Positions 23,510-37,886 of a stretch of 64,000 bases of DNA are shown in pieces. Source of the DNA: Polytrichum commune. Its lineage: Eukaryota; Streptophyta; Polytrichopsida; Polytrichales; Polytrichaceae. The notes below the pieces were generated by a model. The model did no database searches. It was not told the DNA's origin and saw only the letters and a program-made list of their open reading frames with translations. Position numbers and translations under genes: made by a program. The DNA lies in NCBI GenBank assembly GCA_950295325.1, contig OX485807.1, positions 19,687,666-19,751,665 on the forward strand. Direction: 5' to 3'. Position 1 is the stretch's first letter, and every line of letters begins with the position of its first letter.

Positions 23510-25581
23510 CAACATTATAAGAGAGAAAAGAGGCACAATGGAGAAGTCAACGACAACATACATCACCAAGAGGAGAAAAAAATCACCACCGAAACGAATA
23601 ATGAGCACCGAAGACAAGAGGAACTCGGAGAGCCCTCGGCCACGGGTTTAGGCCCCCTTTCCACGGATATACAAGGAAGTCGCGCGGTTATAGGGCCCCT
23701 TATCCACGGCAATGGGTCCCCAGCGGCTTAGTGAAGGAAACTTAGAACTTAGAGATAGAAGATCACTATGTAAGTGTGAAAGGTCTTATATGAGGAATAT
23801 ATAGGAGTATATAGGGATATTAGAAAGTATATAGGACTAGGATTACATTCCATTAGTATGAGTATACGAGATTTTGTTCAAGGACAATTATGAAAGAATA
23901 ATATTTAAGCAATTACGAGGAGTATATAAGTACTAAGGAGTATATAGGAATATGGTACATTCTACTAGTATGATCATTCGAATTTAAATCAATCAATATG
24001 AAGATTTGATGGATTCTCAAAAATGATTTGGAATGTAGCCACGACAAAGATATAGTGGAATCTTAGAAAGACGAACATTAGAGTGGTAAAACGGTTATAA
24101 CCGTTTATAATAGATATCATCTACCTATGTCGGAGATAGGTAGTTATCTAGGAAAGTGGAGTTAACAACCATTTTAAATATAGATTTTGGGTTTGAAAGA
24201 AAATACTATATAAAGGGAACACGTTTAGGAGACTACACCTCATTTTCAATACGACGAAGCTATCTTAAATTTGAATGTAAAAAACACTTGAGTTCCTTTT
24301 GTATCTCTCCTCTCAGAGTACTTTTGCAATATACTATCTTTTCCACAAATATGTGTGATCTATCTCTCTCTCTCAATTGGACTTACAAGTTGTTAAGCGG
24401 TACTTGGAACTTAAGTGATTAAGCAACCGAGAGAAGAGTAGACTCTTTTGAGCAAAAATTCAAAAGATTAGTGTGTGAGGGTGAGAACAAAGCGCTCAAG
24501 GATATTCGGAGAATCAATGGAACTTTGAGAGATGTTGTTATGATGAAGCAAACGTCAATTCATACAACGTGAATGAAGGAAACAAGATTGTCTCTTAAAA
24601 GTGGAAGTTATCATTGAACTCCTCAAAAGGGAATTATCCAAATATAAAGTGATAGAGTGATTAAGATTGAGTTGATAAGACTTGCATGCATATTTCAATT
24701 AAATTGAGAGTAAGACTTCTTAAATATTACTAAAAAAGAGATACAATTAATTGAGAGAAACTTCTCAATATAAACTACCTATATATATTATGTGACTTAT
24801 GGATGATAGTTGAACTTACTCATATTCAATTCTTTAAGTAAATTATAAGGATTGTAACAAAGATTTTATTGATACTAACAAAGATTGATTGATTAACTAC
24901 TCACAACAATTGTTATTGAAACTTCTTACCTTTAAGATTCTTGTGAGTTGTTGGATGTCATTACAAGTGAACGATTAACTATCAAAGAGAAGAGTTCTCT
25001 CTCTTGAGCAAAACTCAAGAGAGTTATAATTACTTTCGTCATCAATAAACACTTTGAAGTAAAAACGTGACATTGCAAAACAATCAATGGTGTTTTGGAT
25101 ATAAGGTTATAACCACTATATGTTACACATATCAAAATTACAATACTATAAGTAGTAACACTTGAGCTTAAAAACGAAGATTCAATAACACAATATCTTT
25201 CTTATTATTATAAGTTATGGAGCAATATTATAATGAATGTGATTGACGTTTATGAACTACGAACTTAACTCTTTGAAGACTTATATAACCTATTGAAAAT
25301 TATATTGTTATCAACGATATTGTTATACCTCTTGAAACCTTCTCTAATCTAATTGTTCTTATTATCAATGATGCCTTACATTGAGAGTGAGAATATATGA
25401 TAATGAAAATGTGTTCACTCCAATAATTATATTCATATCACAAGGAGAAGAGAGAGATTACTAATTCGAGACCGAGCATATTAATGAGACACGGTAGTTC
25501 TCAAGCGAATATAAATTTACATGATGTCTCATCGTGAGTCTTCTTAGCTAATTACAAAGGAACGACCCACGGCGTCCATCA
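23510..25581. mobile_element. LTR-like insertion, 2072 bp (solo LTR or small non-coding element)
   Basis: Begins TGTTGAGTAACAAC and ends GGCGTCCATCA, so it has TG...CA termini, and is flanked by the 5-bp TSD ACACT (23505-23509 and 25582-25586). The join of the two flanks restores the minisatellite unit, which confirms the boundaries. A TATA-like box (TATATAAAGGG) lies at about 24207-24217, as in the U3 of an LTR. I saw no internal copy of the start sequence, primer-binding site or coding domain, so a single long solo LTR is favoured over a complete small element. Confidence 0.7.
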
Positions 25582-26116
25582 ACACTTTCATTCTCACACT
25601 CACAACTACATTTTCACTCCTACCCATATACACATTCTTACTCACATTCTTACACTAACACACACATTGTCACATATTCTCATTCACACTCTCACACTCT
25701 CATACTCACACACATACATTGTCATTCACACTCTCAAACACATTCTCATTCATACTTTCACATACTCCCTCACACTCACACACACTCACACACTCATACA
25801 CACTAACGGGTCATTTTTTGTGAGTATTCTGTCTAAAACCCTGAAACACATGACAATTGGACTTAACCTTCTCTCCATGTGAACCACTTCACTACCCACA
25901 GTCATGCACGTTCTACTGGACGTTCCCAAACACGTTTACAAGAACGTTCCCAACTGAATTGTTGTCCCACTTCACTACTATGACTCCGCAAAGTTAATTC
26001 GGACATCAAATGAGCCCATGTGGATTTCTATAATTCCTCCAATCACTGTTTATAGTAGTAAAAGACATGTAGTGAAGTAGGTGTTGGAATAAAAGACGTG
26101 TTTTGTAGTAGTGTTG

Positions 26117-28771
26117 TCATTGCCGTAGTCCACCTTGCACAAATATCTAAACACATAATATTAGATGTTTGCAATACACCCAATTCCCTTTCTTTCCCAA
26201 AGCATGAGAGGACATTTTTGTGACGTTCCAGCATGTGCAATGTGGGATATCGCCAATTGTGACACGGTAGGAGTTGTCTTCCTTAGAGACAATGCTTATT
26301 ATCACTCCAACCACATAGTAATCCTCCATGAGTCCAACGCTCTCTCGTTTGCTTTTGTAATCCAATGTGTGTGTACTTGGATTGCAATGCATTACCTTTG
26401 AGAACCTTGAAGTTGGGTGGGCACCTGAGTTTCGGGGTAAACGGAAATAAGACCGAAGGATTGGAAGTGTCGCAATTGTTGAAAACCTACGTTGCAGTGC
26501 AAGGGCCTCCCTTTATTGCAATTGGAACCTGGTGTTTTCAAACGCCAACATCTCTTTGTTTGAGAGATTGGGACCTACTTCAACGGCTATGTGCTAGGTA
26601 CTATGGGCCAACCCACCACATACTTCTTCTTGTTGCCTCCCACACAACGCTTGATGTTGTTAGGGCAAAATCAAAACCTGTACTTTGCATTGTTGGTGGA
26701 GCGGAACTCTTTCTTTGATCCCTTTGTAAGTTGGAGCAACAATGCCATGTTTGCCAATATTGACTTTGGCATTACACAAAGTCCCATTATTGGATTGCAT
26801 TGCCTAACATCTTTTGGCTTAGGTAGGGGGCAATCTAGCAATGTGCCATTGTGAAGCAAGGTAGTCTGTCTTTAAAACTGATGTAGTATGAGCCACACCA
26901 TGCTATGTAGAATTCAAAGATTCCTCTATGCATGCCTCTATTGTCGCATGACCGTTAGGAATTGAATAGTTCACTTTCTTTGGTTGATGTAAGTCACAAT
27001 GAGCACCATGTGGAAAGTTTAGCTTATGTTTGGTGGACCCAAACACCTCCGAGCCCTCCAAGGCACAATCTTTAGTGTTAAGAACTTATGCCCCAAAAAA
27101 TACTTCATTGCATCTACAAGGATCTTGGGATCTCCACACCTCACTACAACTTTCAGTTTCAAGGATGTTGAATCAGGGTCTTTACCAATAGATCCTCCTT
27201 TCAACCACAACTTGTAATTTGGAATTTGCATGAACGCAAGGAACAAATCATTGACTATTGTTTCATACAAGCAAGTCATCTTGTTGCTAGATTGTTACAA
27301 TCACTTGTTGTGGACTATCTTTGCACGGTTACATGTCGGCATCTCCGTGCGTTTATCAATTGTCATGTCTAGCAAACAACATACAAATGTTATGTATTTC
27401 TAATATTTACAAAACTAAATAACATTAAAAAATGCAATTTAATGATGAATTTACAATAAGCATATGATCACTACATTGCCTATAATGGAAGTGCCAAAAT
27501 CCCAACTACTCGGAAAGACCAAAATTACCTTCTTCTATTGCAACACCAAATGACAACCACCATGATCAAATCATTCATTTTTAGTCTCAACATTGTTCAT
27601 TGTTTGGGCATCTTTGGAATCTTTCCATATTTGCTTGTGCTTAAATTATAATTATAGTTTGATATACTTCAAGGTCACCTTATCCAAGCTCGATGACCAA
27701 AAGAAAAGGCATGTGCATTCACGACCAATTATAAACAAACTATGGTCTCCGTCCAATTTGCCTAGGCATTGTCTGCTATGAAACCTTTGAGGTTTACCTT
27801 TGGCAATCCATTCTTTGCGATGACAAGTTTTCCCATAATAAAGTTTAGGTTATGCCATTCTCAGATTGCATGTCACAACACGAAATCATCAAGACCTTAC
27901 AATACTTGCTATCATGCACATGACACACTAGGGTGGCCCAATACTTTAACCGTTTCATGTGGTCAACATTATTCATGATTTCTCCATGTCACTCCAACCT
28001 AAATATATTGTTCAAAATCCACACCACTCATTGGAAGGTCCACTACATTTTGAAGACAAACACTTTGTCTTTGGATTGCCCATGGAAGCTACTACCATGA
28101 ACATGCTTGAAACTTGAATGACCTTAAAGCACTATAATGCTATCCATTGTGCCTATTCCACTATGTACAAAACACCTTGAACCAAATACAAAGTTATGAT
28201 AATTTGGGGAGGCTAGAGTACTAAATTTATCCATAACCACCTCTAAAGACAAATGTGCCAACTGATGGTCTTTGCCATTTGATGGAGATTTAAGAAGGTA
28301 GTCTACTAAGAGAAGTTTGCTCACTGCATAGTTCGTAGCAATAAGTGTTTTCATGATCTCATTAGCAATGAATTGGTAAGCCATATCCAATGACTCACGG
28401 CATGTGTCATTAGAGACATGATGGTCATGCACACCCAAATGAATACAGACCTTGGACATCCTAGGGTTTGTAGAGTGAACATATAGTATGCAAGCATGAC
28501 ACATAGCAATGCACACGTGTGTCAAACAAAATACCTTACACTCCAATCTAGATTTATCAAGGGCCATTTTTTCAACATGAAATGAGATAGAAGTTGATCT
28601 GATCCACTTGATGCAGTTGTCCCCCCCCCCCCCCATTATGATATTGGTTATCACAATATTCATTTCGCCATTGGAGATGACCAACACAAGAAGATCGCAT
28701 AATTGGAAATTAAAAAAATCACTTTGAATATTAGTTTTCTTTATTGTGCACCAAAGTTGTTCATTGCACAT
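26117..28771 (-). pseudogene. MULE-like transposase-related gene with SWIM zinc finger, decayed
   Basis: Reading on minus from 28771: MCNEQLWCTIKKTNIQSDFF opens a 215-codon frame (28124-28771) with CIHLGVHDHHVSNDTCRESL. Then, across several frame changes, come KYWATLVCHVHDSKYCKVL with ISCCDMQSEN (about 27900), VNLKGFIADNA (about 27810) and RECTCLFFWSSSLDKVTLKY, a layout like a Mutator-type DDE region. An IPNYKLWLKGG...VPWRARRCLGPPN block lies at 27019-27279. Near the end CTCWNVTKM...NWVYCKH (26165-26240) fits the SWIM pattern CxC-x(n)-CxH. Stops and indels rule out a product. It may be a transposon gene or a host multigene family derived from one. It is interrupted by element B and by the CACTA element. 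Confidence 0.6.
28621..28634 (+). repeat. C14 homopolymer
   Basis: Fourteen C residues in the decayed MULE-like gene, giving a poly-Gly stretch on the minus strand. Similar tracts occur at 8959-8969 (C11), 32592-32604 (G13), 41095-41109 (C15) and 41514-41526 (C13). Confidence 0.95.
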
Positions 28772-28776
28772 CTTAT

Positions 28777-30433
28777 TATGAGCCCAAATAGTGTGCTCAC
28801 ATGTGTCTTTAGGCCTTTGAGGTATTAGAATTAGGATTGGACATTATCATCAATTATCAAAAAGCATAAAAAGAGCGGAATTGAGAGTTAGCATTTAGAA
28901 TTATGATTAGGCCTTGTATCGGAGTTTTGAGTGTTATAGGAATTAGGGAAATTGGTTAATGGCTTTTGTTCGGAGTGTGAGTTTTAGAGTATTGATCAGG
29001 TAGGCTGGGGGTGATTAACCAATTAAGGTTCGGAGCTGTCCATTCAAGGCCATAAGGTTCAGTCACCCTAATTATTCACAGAAGGGGTCCAGCAGCTACA
29101 GTGCGGTTGCTGGTTCAGTTGGCTCTCTCTCTCTGTTTCGTGGGGTAGGCAACTCGTCGGCTCTCGGCAACTGCCGAGTGTGGCACATCAGGGACGGCAA
29201 TGCCACCGATTTGGTTGCAGATTGCACGAGGAAGGTGGCCTGAGGTAGGATGGGAGTCAGGGCGCTCAAAATTGGACTGATTGAAGAGGTACAATTAAAT
29301 CAAGGGAGCTGAATCCAGCAACAAGGAGCGGAGGTGCAACGAAATGGAAGTGGTTGTGATCTCGGTGAGACAGTCATTGGGTGATAATGTTGTGGGCTGT
29401 GAGAGGATGAAACTGGTTGGGAGAGTAAATTAACCAATAGGGTGAAGGCCACATTGTAAAATCTAAGAATGTAATTGGGTTGGGAGCGTCCAAACATGGG
29501 TTGGTGAGAGCACTCAGAGATAGCTGCTCAAGTGCACACTTGAGGCCGATTCAGGAGAGATTACCTCACTGATGCAGAAGAGGGTGATCCTCTTCAACAA
29601 GTAGAATTAGATCAGGTTCGAGGAAGTGCGTGGAAGCCCAACTGAGGCGTCAGTGGCTGAAGGTGAATTGGTTAGGCGACTGGGGTTGATTAAGGAATTA
29701 TGACTCAGAGGCTGGATTCAGGGGTTTTGGGGTTCGAAAGATGTTGGGTGATGCAGGTCAAGGGCTACTGCAAAAGGATCGATCTCAAACTGAGGGAGAA
29801 GGCAATGCATTAGTGACTAGGAGAAGTGCCGAGAGCCAGGGCATCCACTAGGCTCGGAGGGCAGAGGAAGCAAAAGCATTACAAGCGAGGTGGGCATGGA
29901 AGGCAATTGGCGGTTGAATCTGACGGGCTGATGACGGGCCGAGACTGGGAGGAACAGCGTAGATTAATGGCCAACTGGATTCGACTGAGGACCGAGTGAT
30001 TAGCTGAGGGGAATGATATTAGTGTGGGGCAGCTGGGATTAGATGGTGCAGGGTTAATTCGGCATCACAATGTAAGGTTGCTACTAATATGTGCTAGTTA
30101 AGGCCTAGCAAAGGCACTAAAATGGGTGAATTGGATTATTAGGACTTGGGCGGGGGGTAAAGGATTAGGAATTAAGGTAGAGGAAAAGTAACCTTATTAG
30201 GTGGAAGAATGTTGTAGTTAGAATAGATCTGTGGGCCTATAATCACAAGGTGTAGAGTGTTCTTCAACATTGATTACCTTATGTTATTGGAATAAAGGAA
30301 TGGGTGTTTTTATGTTAAGGCTATTGGAGTGACTGTGGTCCCACTCGTGGGTGCAACCAACACACACAACACATGTTGGCCTTGGGCCCTCACTTGGATT
30401 ACGACGCTCAAGGGTGTGGGTTTAGGGCCGACA
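28777..30433 (+). mobile_element. LTR-like element B (possible solo LTR), 1657 bp
   Basis: Ends TATGAGCCC and GGCCGACA with the 5-bp TSD CTTAT (28772-28776 and 30434-30438). It is the same family as element A at 2893-4052, sharing both terminal regions. On the minus strand the flanks rejoin into an open frame (MNGMDK followed by MCNEQLW), so it inserted into the 5' coding part of the MULE-like gene. The interior is G-rich on plus, has AATAAA-like sequence near 30289 and no ORF with a domain. Confidence 0.6.
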
Positions 30434-30480
30434 CTTATCCATGCCATTCATGGAACATCCATACGCGCTTGGGACTCCCA
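30434..30480 (-). pseudogene. 5' fragment of the MULE-like gene, right of element B
   Basis: Minus-strand codons GCSMNGMDK run directly into the TSD and, after removal of element B, into the frame starting at 28771. Further upstream coding sequence could not be followed with confidence. Confidence 0.45.
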
Positions 30481-32568
30481 TAGCCATAGGGAGCATTACA
30501 AACAACACATCACCGTTTAAAAATGATGGTAAGTACTTGACCTCACAAACATCAATGTTGTTGAAGTCAACATATTTAGACCTTTATTGTATTTAGTTAG
30601 TTTCAATGCTTCCACAATATTCAAACCCGAAGATGATGAACGAGTGTGAAGAGGTGGACATCAGGATGGAGTTCTTTGGTGAGTCAACCTCATGTACATG
30701 GGACTATAAGGGATTTTATCTATACCCATTGAGACTTTGGAAGGAAAAGAAGGTACACTTCTAAAAGAAAAAACAATGTGCTATAGTTATTAAATATTCG
30801 ATAAATGTCATCATCAAAATCTGACAATCGTAAGAACACCATCTTCACAGGGTCCAACTTAACAATTACGACTTTTGGGATTAAGATTGTTGACGTGCTA
30901 GATTCATTAGTTAAAATGACATTGAAAGCTTGCATATGACTATCAAAAAGTCATGTAACCCTAAACTATCCCGGACCGAAAATCTATATATGACCATCTT
31001 CATTCTTGTTCATTTGCATCAAGATTGTTTCTAATATATCACTGTCCATGTTGTACATCTCTTGCTTCATGTGCATGCTTCCTATTCAGTGATTAAACCT
31101 CAAACTAAGCAAATACTCTAAGACACCCACATGACCATCATCCTCAGGAGGCCATGTGAAGGGCACAAACAATCCATGAGCCCGGATTGTAGCCATGATG
31201 AAAGAAAAAAAATCATATTTGCATTACAATGTGGGCACGTGCACTTATTTTTATTCATCTTCGTTTAGGTTGATACATATTTAATTGGAAAACAATACAT
31301 GTGGAGATGGTGCCCTACCTCACCTCCTCTCACATATAACACATGGGTAGGTAAAAGTGACAAATCATATAAATATAATCTGTCTTAGAGGGAAAGGTCC
31401 TAAAAATTGGGAGGCCCTAAATCACCAAAATTGGAAACCTGAATCCCTTCGTTTGGTCTATCATGGCAAAAGACGATATTTAACAACAATGCCCAAAATG
31501 ACACAATGCGAGAACACATCATGTGAGCGAACAATATCAAAAAGGAGAAGGGAGTCTTTCTTTTGGTTTAGTACAAAGAAACAACTAGAGAAGTTGAGGA
31601 TAGGCAAGTATCTATCACGAGTAAGAGAAGGGAATGTTGTACACACAACAATGACTTTACCATTTAAAGGAATGCTAACATCATGCACCACAAACAGACC
31701 AGGTGGAACTCGAATATTTTGCAAACATGATCGTTGACTTAGACTCCAACTCCAATAATGAGACACAAGTACACAATTCATTGTTTTGATTGAAATATTA
31801 TCTTAGAAGGTGCGTTGGTGATTGGACCCTACTCATAGTATATTGCTAGAGTTTCTAGTTGAGGGTCTTGTGCTTGGTGAAGAGTCATGAGGGCAAATAG
31901 TGCATCCATATTGGCTATCACATTTAGAGCCCATTTCCCAATGTCTTTAAATTCCTTAGCCAAACTAAACTAGAAACTAAGCTAAACTAACTAAGCTTAC
32001 TAGCCAAGTTAAATAACCTATATCCCTAGTTAGTCCCTAACTAACATAGCCGATCTACTTAACCAACCTTGAAACTCTAACTAGGAGCAATTTTGGAGGA
32101 TGAATGTTGGAGGTTGGAGAGAGAAGGGAAGAGAATGAGCAGTAGTTGTGGACAAGAATAGTTGCAATAGCATCAAGCTGCAAGTTGTGAGCTTGCAACC
32201 GCGACCTAGCAATTGGGTGCAACAAGCGGCGAGCCTTAGACATTGGACAAAGAACCAACAACAGAAGGCATGCACGATGGCAGGAAAAATAAGTTGTGGG
32301 AAGGGTGGCACATGAGGGGGAATAACTAAGAAGCTAGAAGCAAAGGTAGCAAGCCAGGAGCTTGAAGCACCAAGGCAACACCTCGAATCACATACTCAAT
32401 CCAAGGAGGGGAGCCGATGAGAGTGGAGCCAAGAGCGAGGAATCAAAGTGAACAACCCAATGTCTTCAACAAATCTAATGACCAAGGTATGTTTATGTGT
32501 GAGTGTGTTTGTATGTATATATGTAGATGTGCTTGTATATATGCGCGCGCGTGTATGAGCGAGAGATT
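30481..32568. other. non-coding stretch, one unrecognised ORF pair
   Basis: Overlapping opposite frames at 31357-31737 (plus, basic) and 31461-31781 (minus) have no recognisable domain; at most one could be real. The TAAACTAACTAAG-rich segment at 31960-32020 is simple-sequence-like. No other feature is supported. Confidence 0.4.
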
Positions 32569-32604
32569 GTGTGTGTGTGTGTGTGTGTGTTGGGGGGGGG
32601 GGGG
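32569..32604 (+). repeat. (GT)n followed by G13
   Basis: About 23 bases of GT repeat then 13 G residues. An alternating CG/GT-rich tract (ATGCGCGCGCGTGTATG) lies just upstream at about 32541-32556, a sequence type that can adopt Z-DNA. Confidence 0.9.
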
Positions 32605-35600
32605 TGAAGTTAGATTCAGTTATAAATTTCTTGCACAAACTCAATTTCGTGCAATCTTGAACATGTGTCTGCATATTTTGAAAATCCCAAATGTGGGTGT
32701 GTATGATTCTCAATATGAAAATTTGAAATCTTGGAATTCAATTGTGACAAATTATTTCAACTTGGATTCTCAAGTGTAAGGATTTTTGAAATGTATATGT
32801 GTAAGGATTTATGGGATTGAGCGCCCTCTTGGATTGGGGGGAGATCAAATTGTTTTTATTTTTTCCATATGGCATCTCAAATCCAAGAGGGCACTTAGAA
32901 ACAAAAATAGATCCCTCTTCTCCTAAAATAGTCCAAATTTTACAAAACATGTGAACTAAATCTATGCTTTCACGTTTGAGAATTCTTGAAATATGTATAT
33001 GGAAGTGTATGTTTAATGTGATGAACTTCCAAAATCTTAGAAATATATGTGTAGAGGTGTTCATTTTCTTTAACATTTTAGGATGGGGTGATGATACTAA
33101 ATCATTGGAGGACATTGAAAAAGTTGTTAATAACATGTAGAGACCATAACTTACGGAATAAATGCTCTCTTTTTTGGTATAAAAATCATTAGGTGACTAC
33201 ATGGAGATGCCACATAGAGCGTTTTTACGTAGATGATTAATAATGATATTGTGTAATCGATTGCATATGCCTGGATGTCTCTGGGAATGTTGGAGTTTTT
33301 CTTGAAGTAATGCATGATGTAAAAAGATACTTATGCTATGTAAGGGCATCAATTTTTTCAGCTTCCATCTTGGAGAGTTAGCATTGAAAATGATTTTGCA
33401 CATGTAGTTTGAACTTTAATGTGATTTGAGTTTGTTGAAGATCTTCATTGCAATTACATTGGTTGCATTGTATGGATTGAATATATGTGATTATTGGATA
33501 TAGGTACAAGCGCAAGGAGTTGCTCAAAAAAAATAAAAAATCTCTCTTTGCTTGTTTTCTTGAATGTTTGGGTTGACAAAACCCATAAAAATTGCAATTA
33601 CACTCCTTCACAATTGAAACTTTGGGATTATAATGTTCTTCAAGAATGTCCTTGGTTTGTAGATTGTTTTGTTGTTTTCAACCTAACAAATGAGGAGGTT
33701 GAGCACAACGTTGTGATCGGAAGTACGGCCCTTGATGCAGTACAAAGAAAAAATTAAAACCAACAAGGGTGGTCCTCAATCCATGCAAAAAGGTATGGTA
33801 ACACAAACCAGAAAGCTTAAGAGAGGTAAGAAGGTTGACACTTCACTTGCACCTCCAAATGTAACGCAACTAGTACATCTACTACTATGGACGTAGTTAA
33901 ATCTTTCTCCTTCTTGCAACAAGTTCCAGTTGTGATTCAGCAACCTACAAGCCTTTTCCATTGTCAATTCAAGTGTTGTTGGAAAACGTCTCTGTCCTCG
34001 AATTAATATCAACTTCCTTACATCCTCTATTGTTGAAGACTCATAACTTTGTAAAACAAGTGAGCATCTACATTTTTTTATAATTTTATAATTGTATATG
34101 ATTCTTAGTTTGTTATCCTCACATGAAATTGTTATCATTTTTCTTGATGTTATCTTGTTATTTGGAAGTGCAGTTTGATAATAACCGTACAAAACAACAG
34201 TCAAGTGATGCTTGTCCGCACAGAGGATTTAATTTGTTGATTGCAAATATGCATAAAGGACTTCATGTGCCTTATACCTTGCTATCTACGGTTCTAAAAT
34301 GGAACAACAATGACAGTAATAAGATAGAAGCAATTTTTAAATTCTCATTTGTTTTTCTTCACGATGATACAAATATATTTCTTATTCGTGCTAGAATCCA
34401 AAAATGATCAACTTGATGTTCAAACGTTTGCAATAACTTACAATTTTTTTTTATTGTTAGAGACAGGAAGAGCATTTCTTTTTATGTATTTGTGCTTGGA
34501 TTCGGATACATCCGCAAATGTATGTGTAGATTGTGTTTTTTTCAAATTTCTTAAATGGAAGCATTAATGTTGGCATAGGATCACCCACAAACTAATGTGT
34601 ACAATCTTGTTGGTCTTATAGTCAAGAAGATTTCACATCCTTTTGTACCACCAAACCAAGAAAGATAACATGGCCATTTCATTCAACAAGAATGAGGTTC
34701 TCCTCAAACAAGGTGTGTGTATCAAGGAGGATGATATTATCTTCAACTACATTTCAAAGAAGGACCCGTTGATGGATGGCTTGGTGCCATGGCAGGGTGC
34801 TCAAGAAAAAAATTGAATCTTACACCAAATGTTATTCGAGTCATTAACTAAGCTTGGAGGAGTAATTGTGTGTGTCACCGCATCAACAGGTGCATTTGCT
34901 TAGTTATGAAATAACTAGTTATTTTTGTTCATATTGATTTCTAAGTCTATCATAATAAAATCTATGTCAATGGTGTTTGCGAGTGTTTCTACTCATGCTT
35001 GTTGAATATTGGTCATCACCTTGTTGTGTATGAGGCGTGGTATGAGGCAGACTTCCGTATCATTATTGTCATTTTTGCTCCACTTCATGCATTATTTGCT
35101 CAACGTCCTAAAGTGCAAAGACCACCACAATCCATGGCCTTGGAGGAGGGTGAAGAACCTATCAAAAAAATGGCTAAGAAGAGTCATTTGAGTTGTTAGT
35201 TTTGCTTTACACTTTTCTCTGGTATTTCTTTGACATTGCTCACTTGTATGGTAATTGGTGTTTGTAGTGTTGCAAATTTAATGGCGTCACTGGACTCCCT
35301 TTCAAAAGCGATGGTGTTTCTTATATACACAAAGATTGTTTCTATTGCACATGTAATCACGTCCACACCTCGTATGAGAACAAGGAAATTTTCATCATAA
35401 GTGTAGAATTGTTTCCGCAGACAAGCAATACATGACCATAGTACATGAATACATTAAATTTGGTTTTGTTTTTTGTTTTGACATGACAATTGATTTAATT
35501 ATGAGAATTTTGAGAACTTTACTAGTTTTGTTGAACACTATGTGGAGATTGCTTGATGAATGCAATGTGTTGGGTCTTGGTTTCAAAGCTCTAAACTAAT

Positions 35601-37886
35601 TTGGTCGACATGGATTTTAAGTATTCATGTCATTAAATTCATTTATTGATTAAGGTGTCTATGTTGATATAGTATCACTTCAACAACGTGTTGGCCACTA
35701 CTATTGAGTTCCAAATTTAAGAACAACCTAATAATATCTACATAATCAAACATATGTATATCAATAAAATATATATGAAGTCTCAATCACCCTACCATGT
35801 TTTCACAGAGAGTGTTGATATATTTGATGTAAAAAAATCCACGGTTATAGGGTACGAGGTGTGTGAAAGCAACATCCTTTCCCCTTCCCACCACTCATTG
35901 CTCACCGTTTACATGATAGCACTCCCAACGCATTTCTTTAGATCTCTTTTATATTGTTAGAATGATGTTTTAAGTATATCATTTTCAAAGCAGATGTTGT
36001 CGGTCACATTAATTTTGAGAAAAATATTTACTTCATGTAGTTTTTCGATGTTTTATAAACTGAGATAATCCACTATGTATGTACACATGAATACACATCA
36101 ATTTTCAGAAATGCTTCAATCCTGGGAATTTCTGGACTCTTCGAGCAAGCCACTTTCAAAGCATATATTGTGGAATTATTTTATGCGGTATCAAACTACA
36201 CATTTTCACGCTTGTCAATTTGGTTTACCTTTTAAAGTTACATGTTACAATATTACTTCTATGGTAATATGACTTCACAGAAGTGCAAACTCAATTTCAT
36301 GCAGGTCCCAAGCTAGTTCATAACCTTTCAACCAATGTTACCGGAGTGTTCTACCAATTTCATCAACCTTCGAAATTAGATCATGATTTTTCTAAAACCG
36401 ACTTGACATGTGGTGCACCTCAATTTTGTGATAATGGATTTTTACCTCTAGTAACTTCTTGAATCTTCCAAACCAACTTTATAAACCTTTCCGGACTATG
36501 TCGTTTTCGTATTCTTAACTTCTCAACCTCTTGCCTCTTCGTTTCGCATTCTTTGCATTCTCTTTGTTCATGGGTTCCTGTTTGTTTTGTATTTACCTAG
36601 AAGCCTCTAGCCTTGGCATCGATACCTCAATGCCGGAGCAAGTAGTGCCAGGTCTTCTCTGGTCTTTGATTATTGTACATCAAAATAAGCAACACAAACC
36701 CAATGTAGTTGGTGTGCGGCAATCTTGTGGGTTTGGGAGTGTAGAGTGGTTGTGAATTTGATAGTGGGAAGAGTGTTGGCCATGTGATCAAAGTGCATGG
36801 CATGTTTGAGAGTGCGCCAATTGTGCGGTGTCTAGTTGTTGCCGCATCTGGTTGTTGGTGAGAGCCTCCAAACATTGTCGGGCGCAAGCATGGTCAAGTA
36901 CACAACTCCATTACCATGCATAGGTTTAATGAAAGTGATTCATTACTATATACCAACTTTGAATTGTGTAAAGGAAAAATCATAAACATTTGAAATACAC
37001 ATTGATCTACAAAGCCAAGCAATTTATGTTGACAATTATTTTTCCAAGAAAAGTCTGCATATTTTAGAAGACGGTGCAAGTAGTGCAAGTCGGTATATTG
37101 AATATGTAATTGTCTAGTATTTGTTAAAATATGATAAAATGACAAAAATTTGATGTTTTTGTACAAATTTTTATAATGATGCCCTCATGTTTATAATGAA
37201 TTCAAGGAATATGATAAAAAATTCCAACTTTCAAGGTCATGAAATCTACATCCAAAACCATAAATTATTCATAACATGTAGTAGAATTGGTTAAAAGTTC
37301 AAGTTAAATTGGTTGTTTACATAGTGAACTTGGTTGATGATTCCAATGAAATTGGTAAAACCTATTACTAAATTGCTTTGTAAAATCATGAAATTGAATT
37401 TACACTTCTGTGAAGTCATCTTACCAAAGGAGTAAATATGTGATTCCAACATTTGATGTCAATTCTTGGGAGCTATTCAATTGTGGTCACACGTGTTTTT
37501 AGTTTATACACCTTTCAAATAACACCTCCAACGGTAAGTTGAGGCGCTATCTAACAAGGTCCACTTGAAGTGTCATGTACTTTGCAAGTGAACACAAATT
37601 CCTTGCTTTGAAAGATTAATTAGACTTTGCCATGCATACGAACAACAAATTAAACATGGTACATAGTTTAGAAGTAGCCTAACGGTATAGTAAGCTTCAT
37701 TGAAAGCATGTGCTCCTTGCGAAAGGCATGGCCAACAAAAGGATAACGAATTCCAATAGGATGCCACAAAAATATAGATATTGGACTGCCCACCTTGTCT
37801 TATTCTAGTATTAATCATGCCATATTCTACTGTTAGATTGAATTGAGTACTACAATCTAAATTGCAAACATAACATTATTCAGATC
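32605..37886. other. 5.3 kb without a recognised gene
   Basis: Several 60-140 codon frames exist (32738-33136 minus, 33776-34204 minus, 34123-34407 plus, 36627-36887 minus), none with a motif I recognise. The 142-codon minus frame at 33776-34204 has a plausible helical middle (SSTIEDVRKLILIRGQRRFP) but no family. A 15-bp inverted repeat (GCGCCCTCTTGGATT / AATCCAAGAGGGCAC) lies at about 32823 and 32883. Confidence 0.4.

Noticed and set aside
26365-26859. Plus-strand ORFs of 87-117 codons
   Set aside because: They lie antisense to the better supported minus-strand MULE-like/SWIM remnant.
31357-31781. Gene at overlapping opposite ORFs
   Set aside because: Neither strand shows a domain and the two frames overlap almost fully; no basis to choose.
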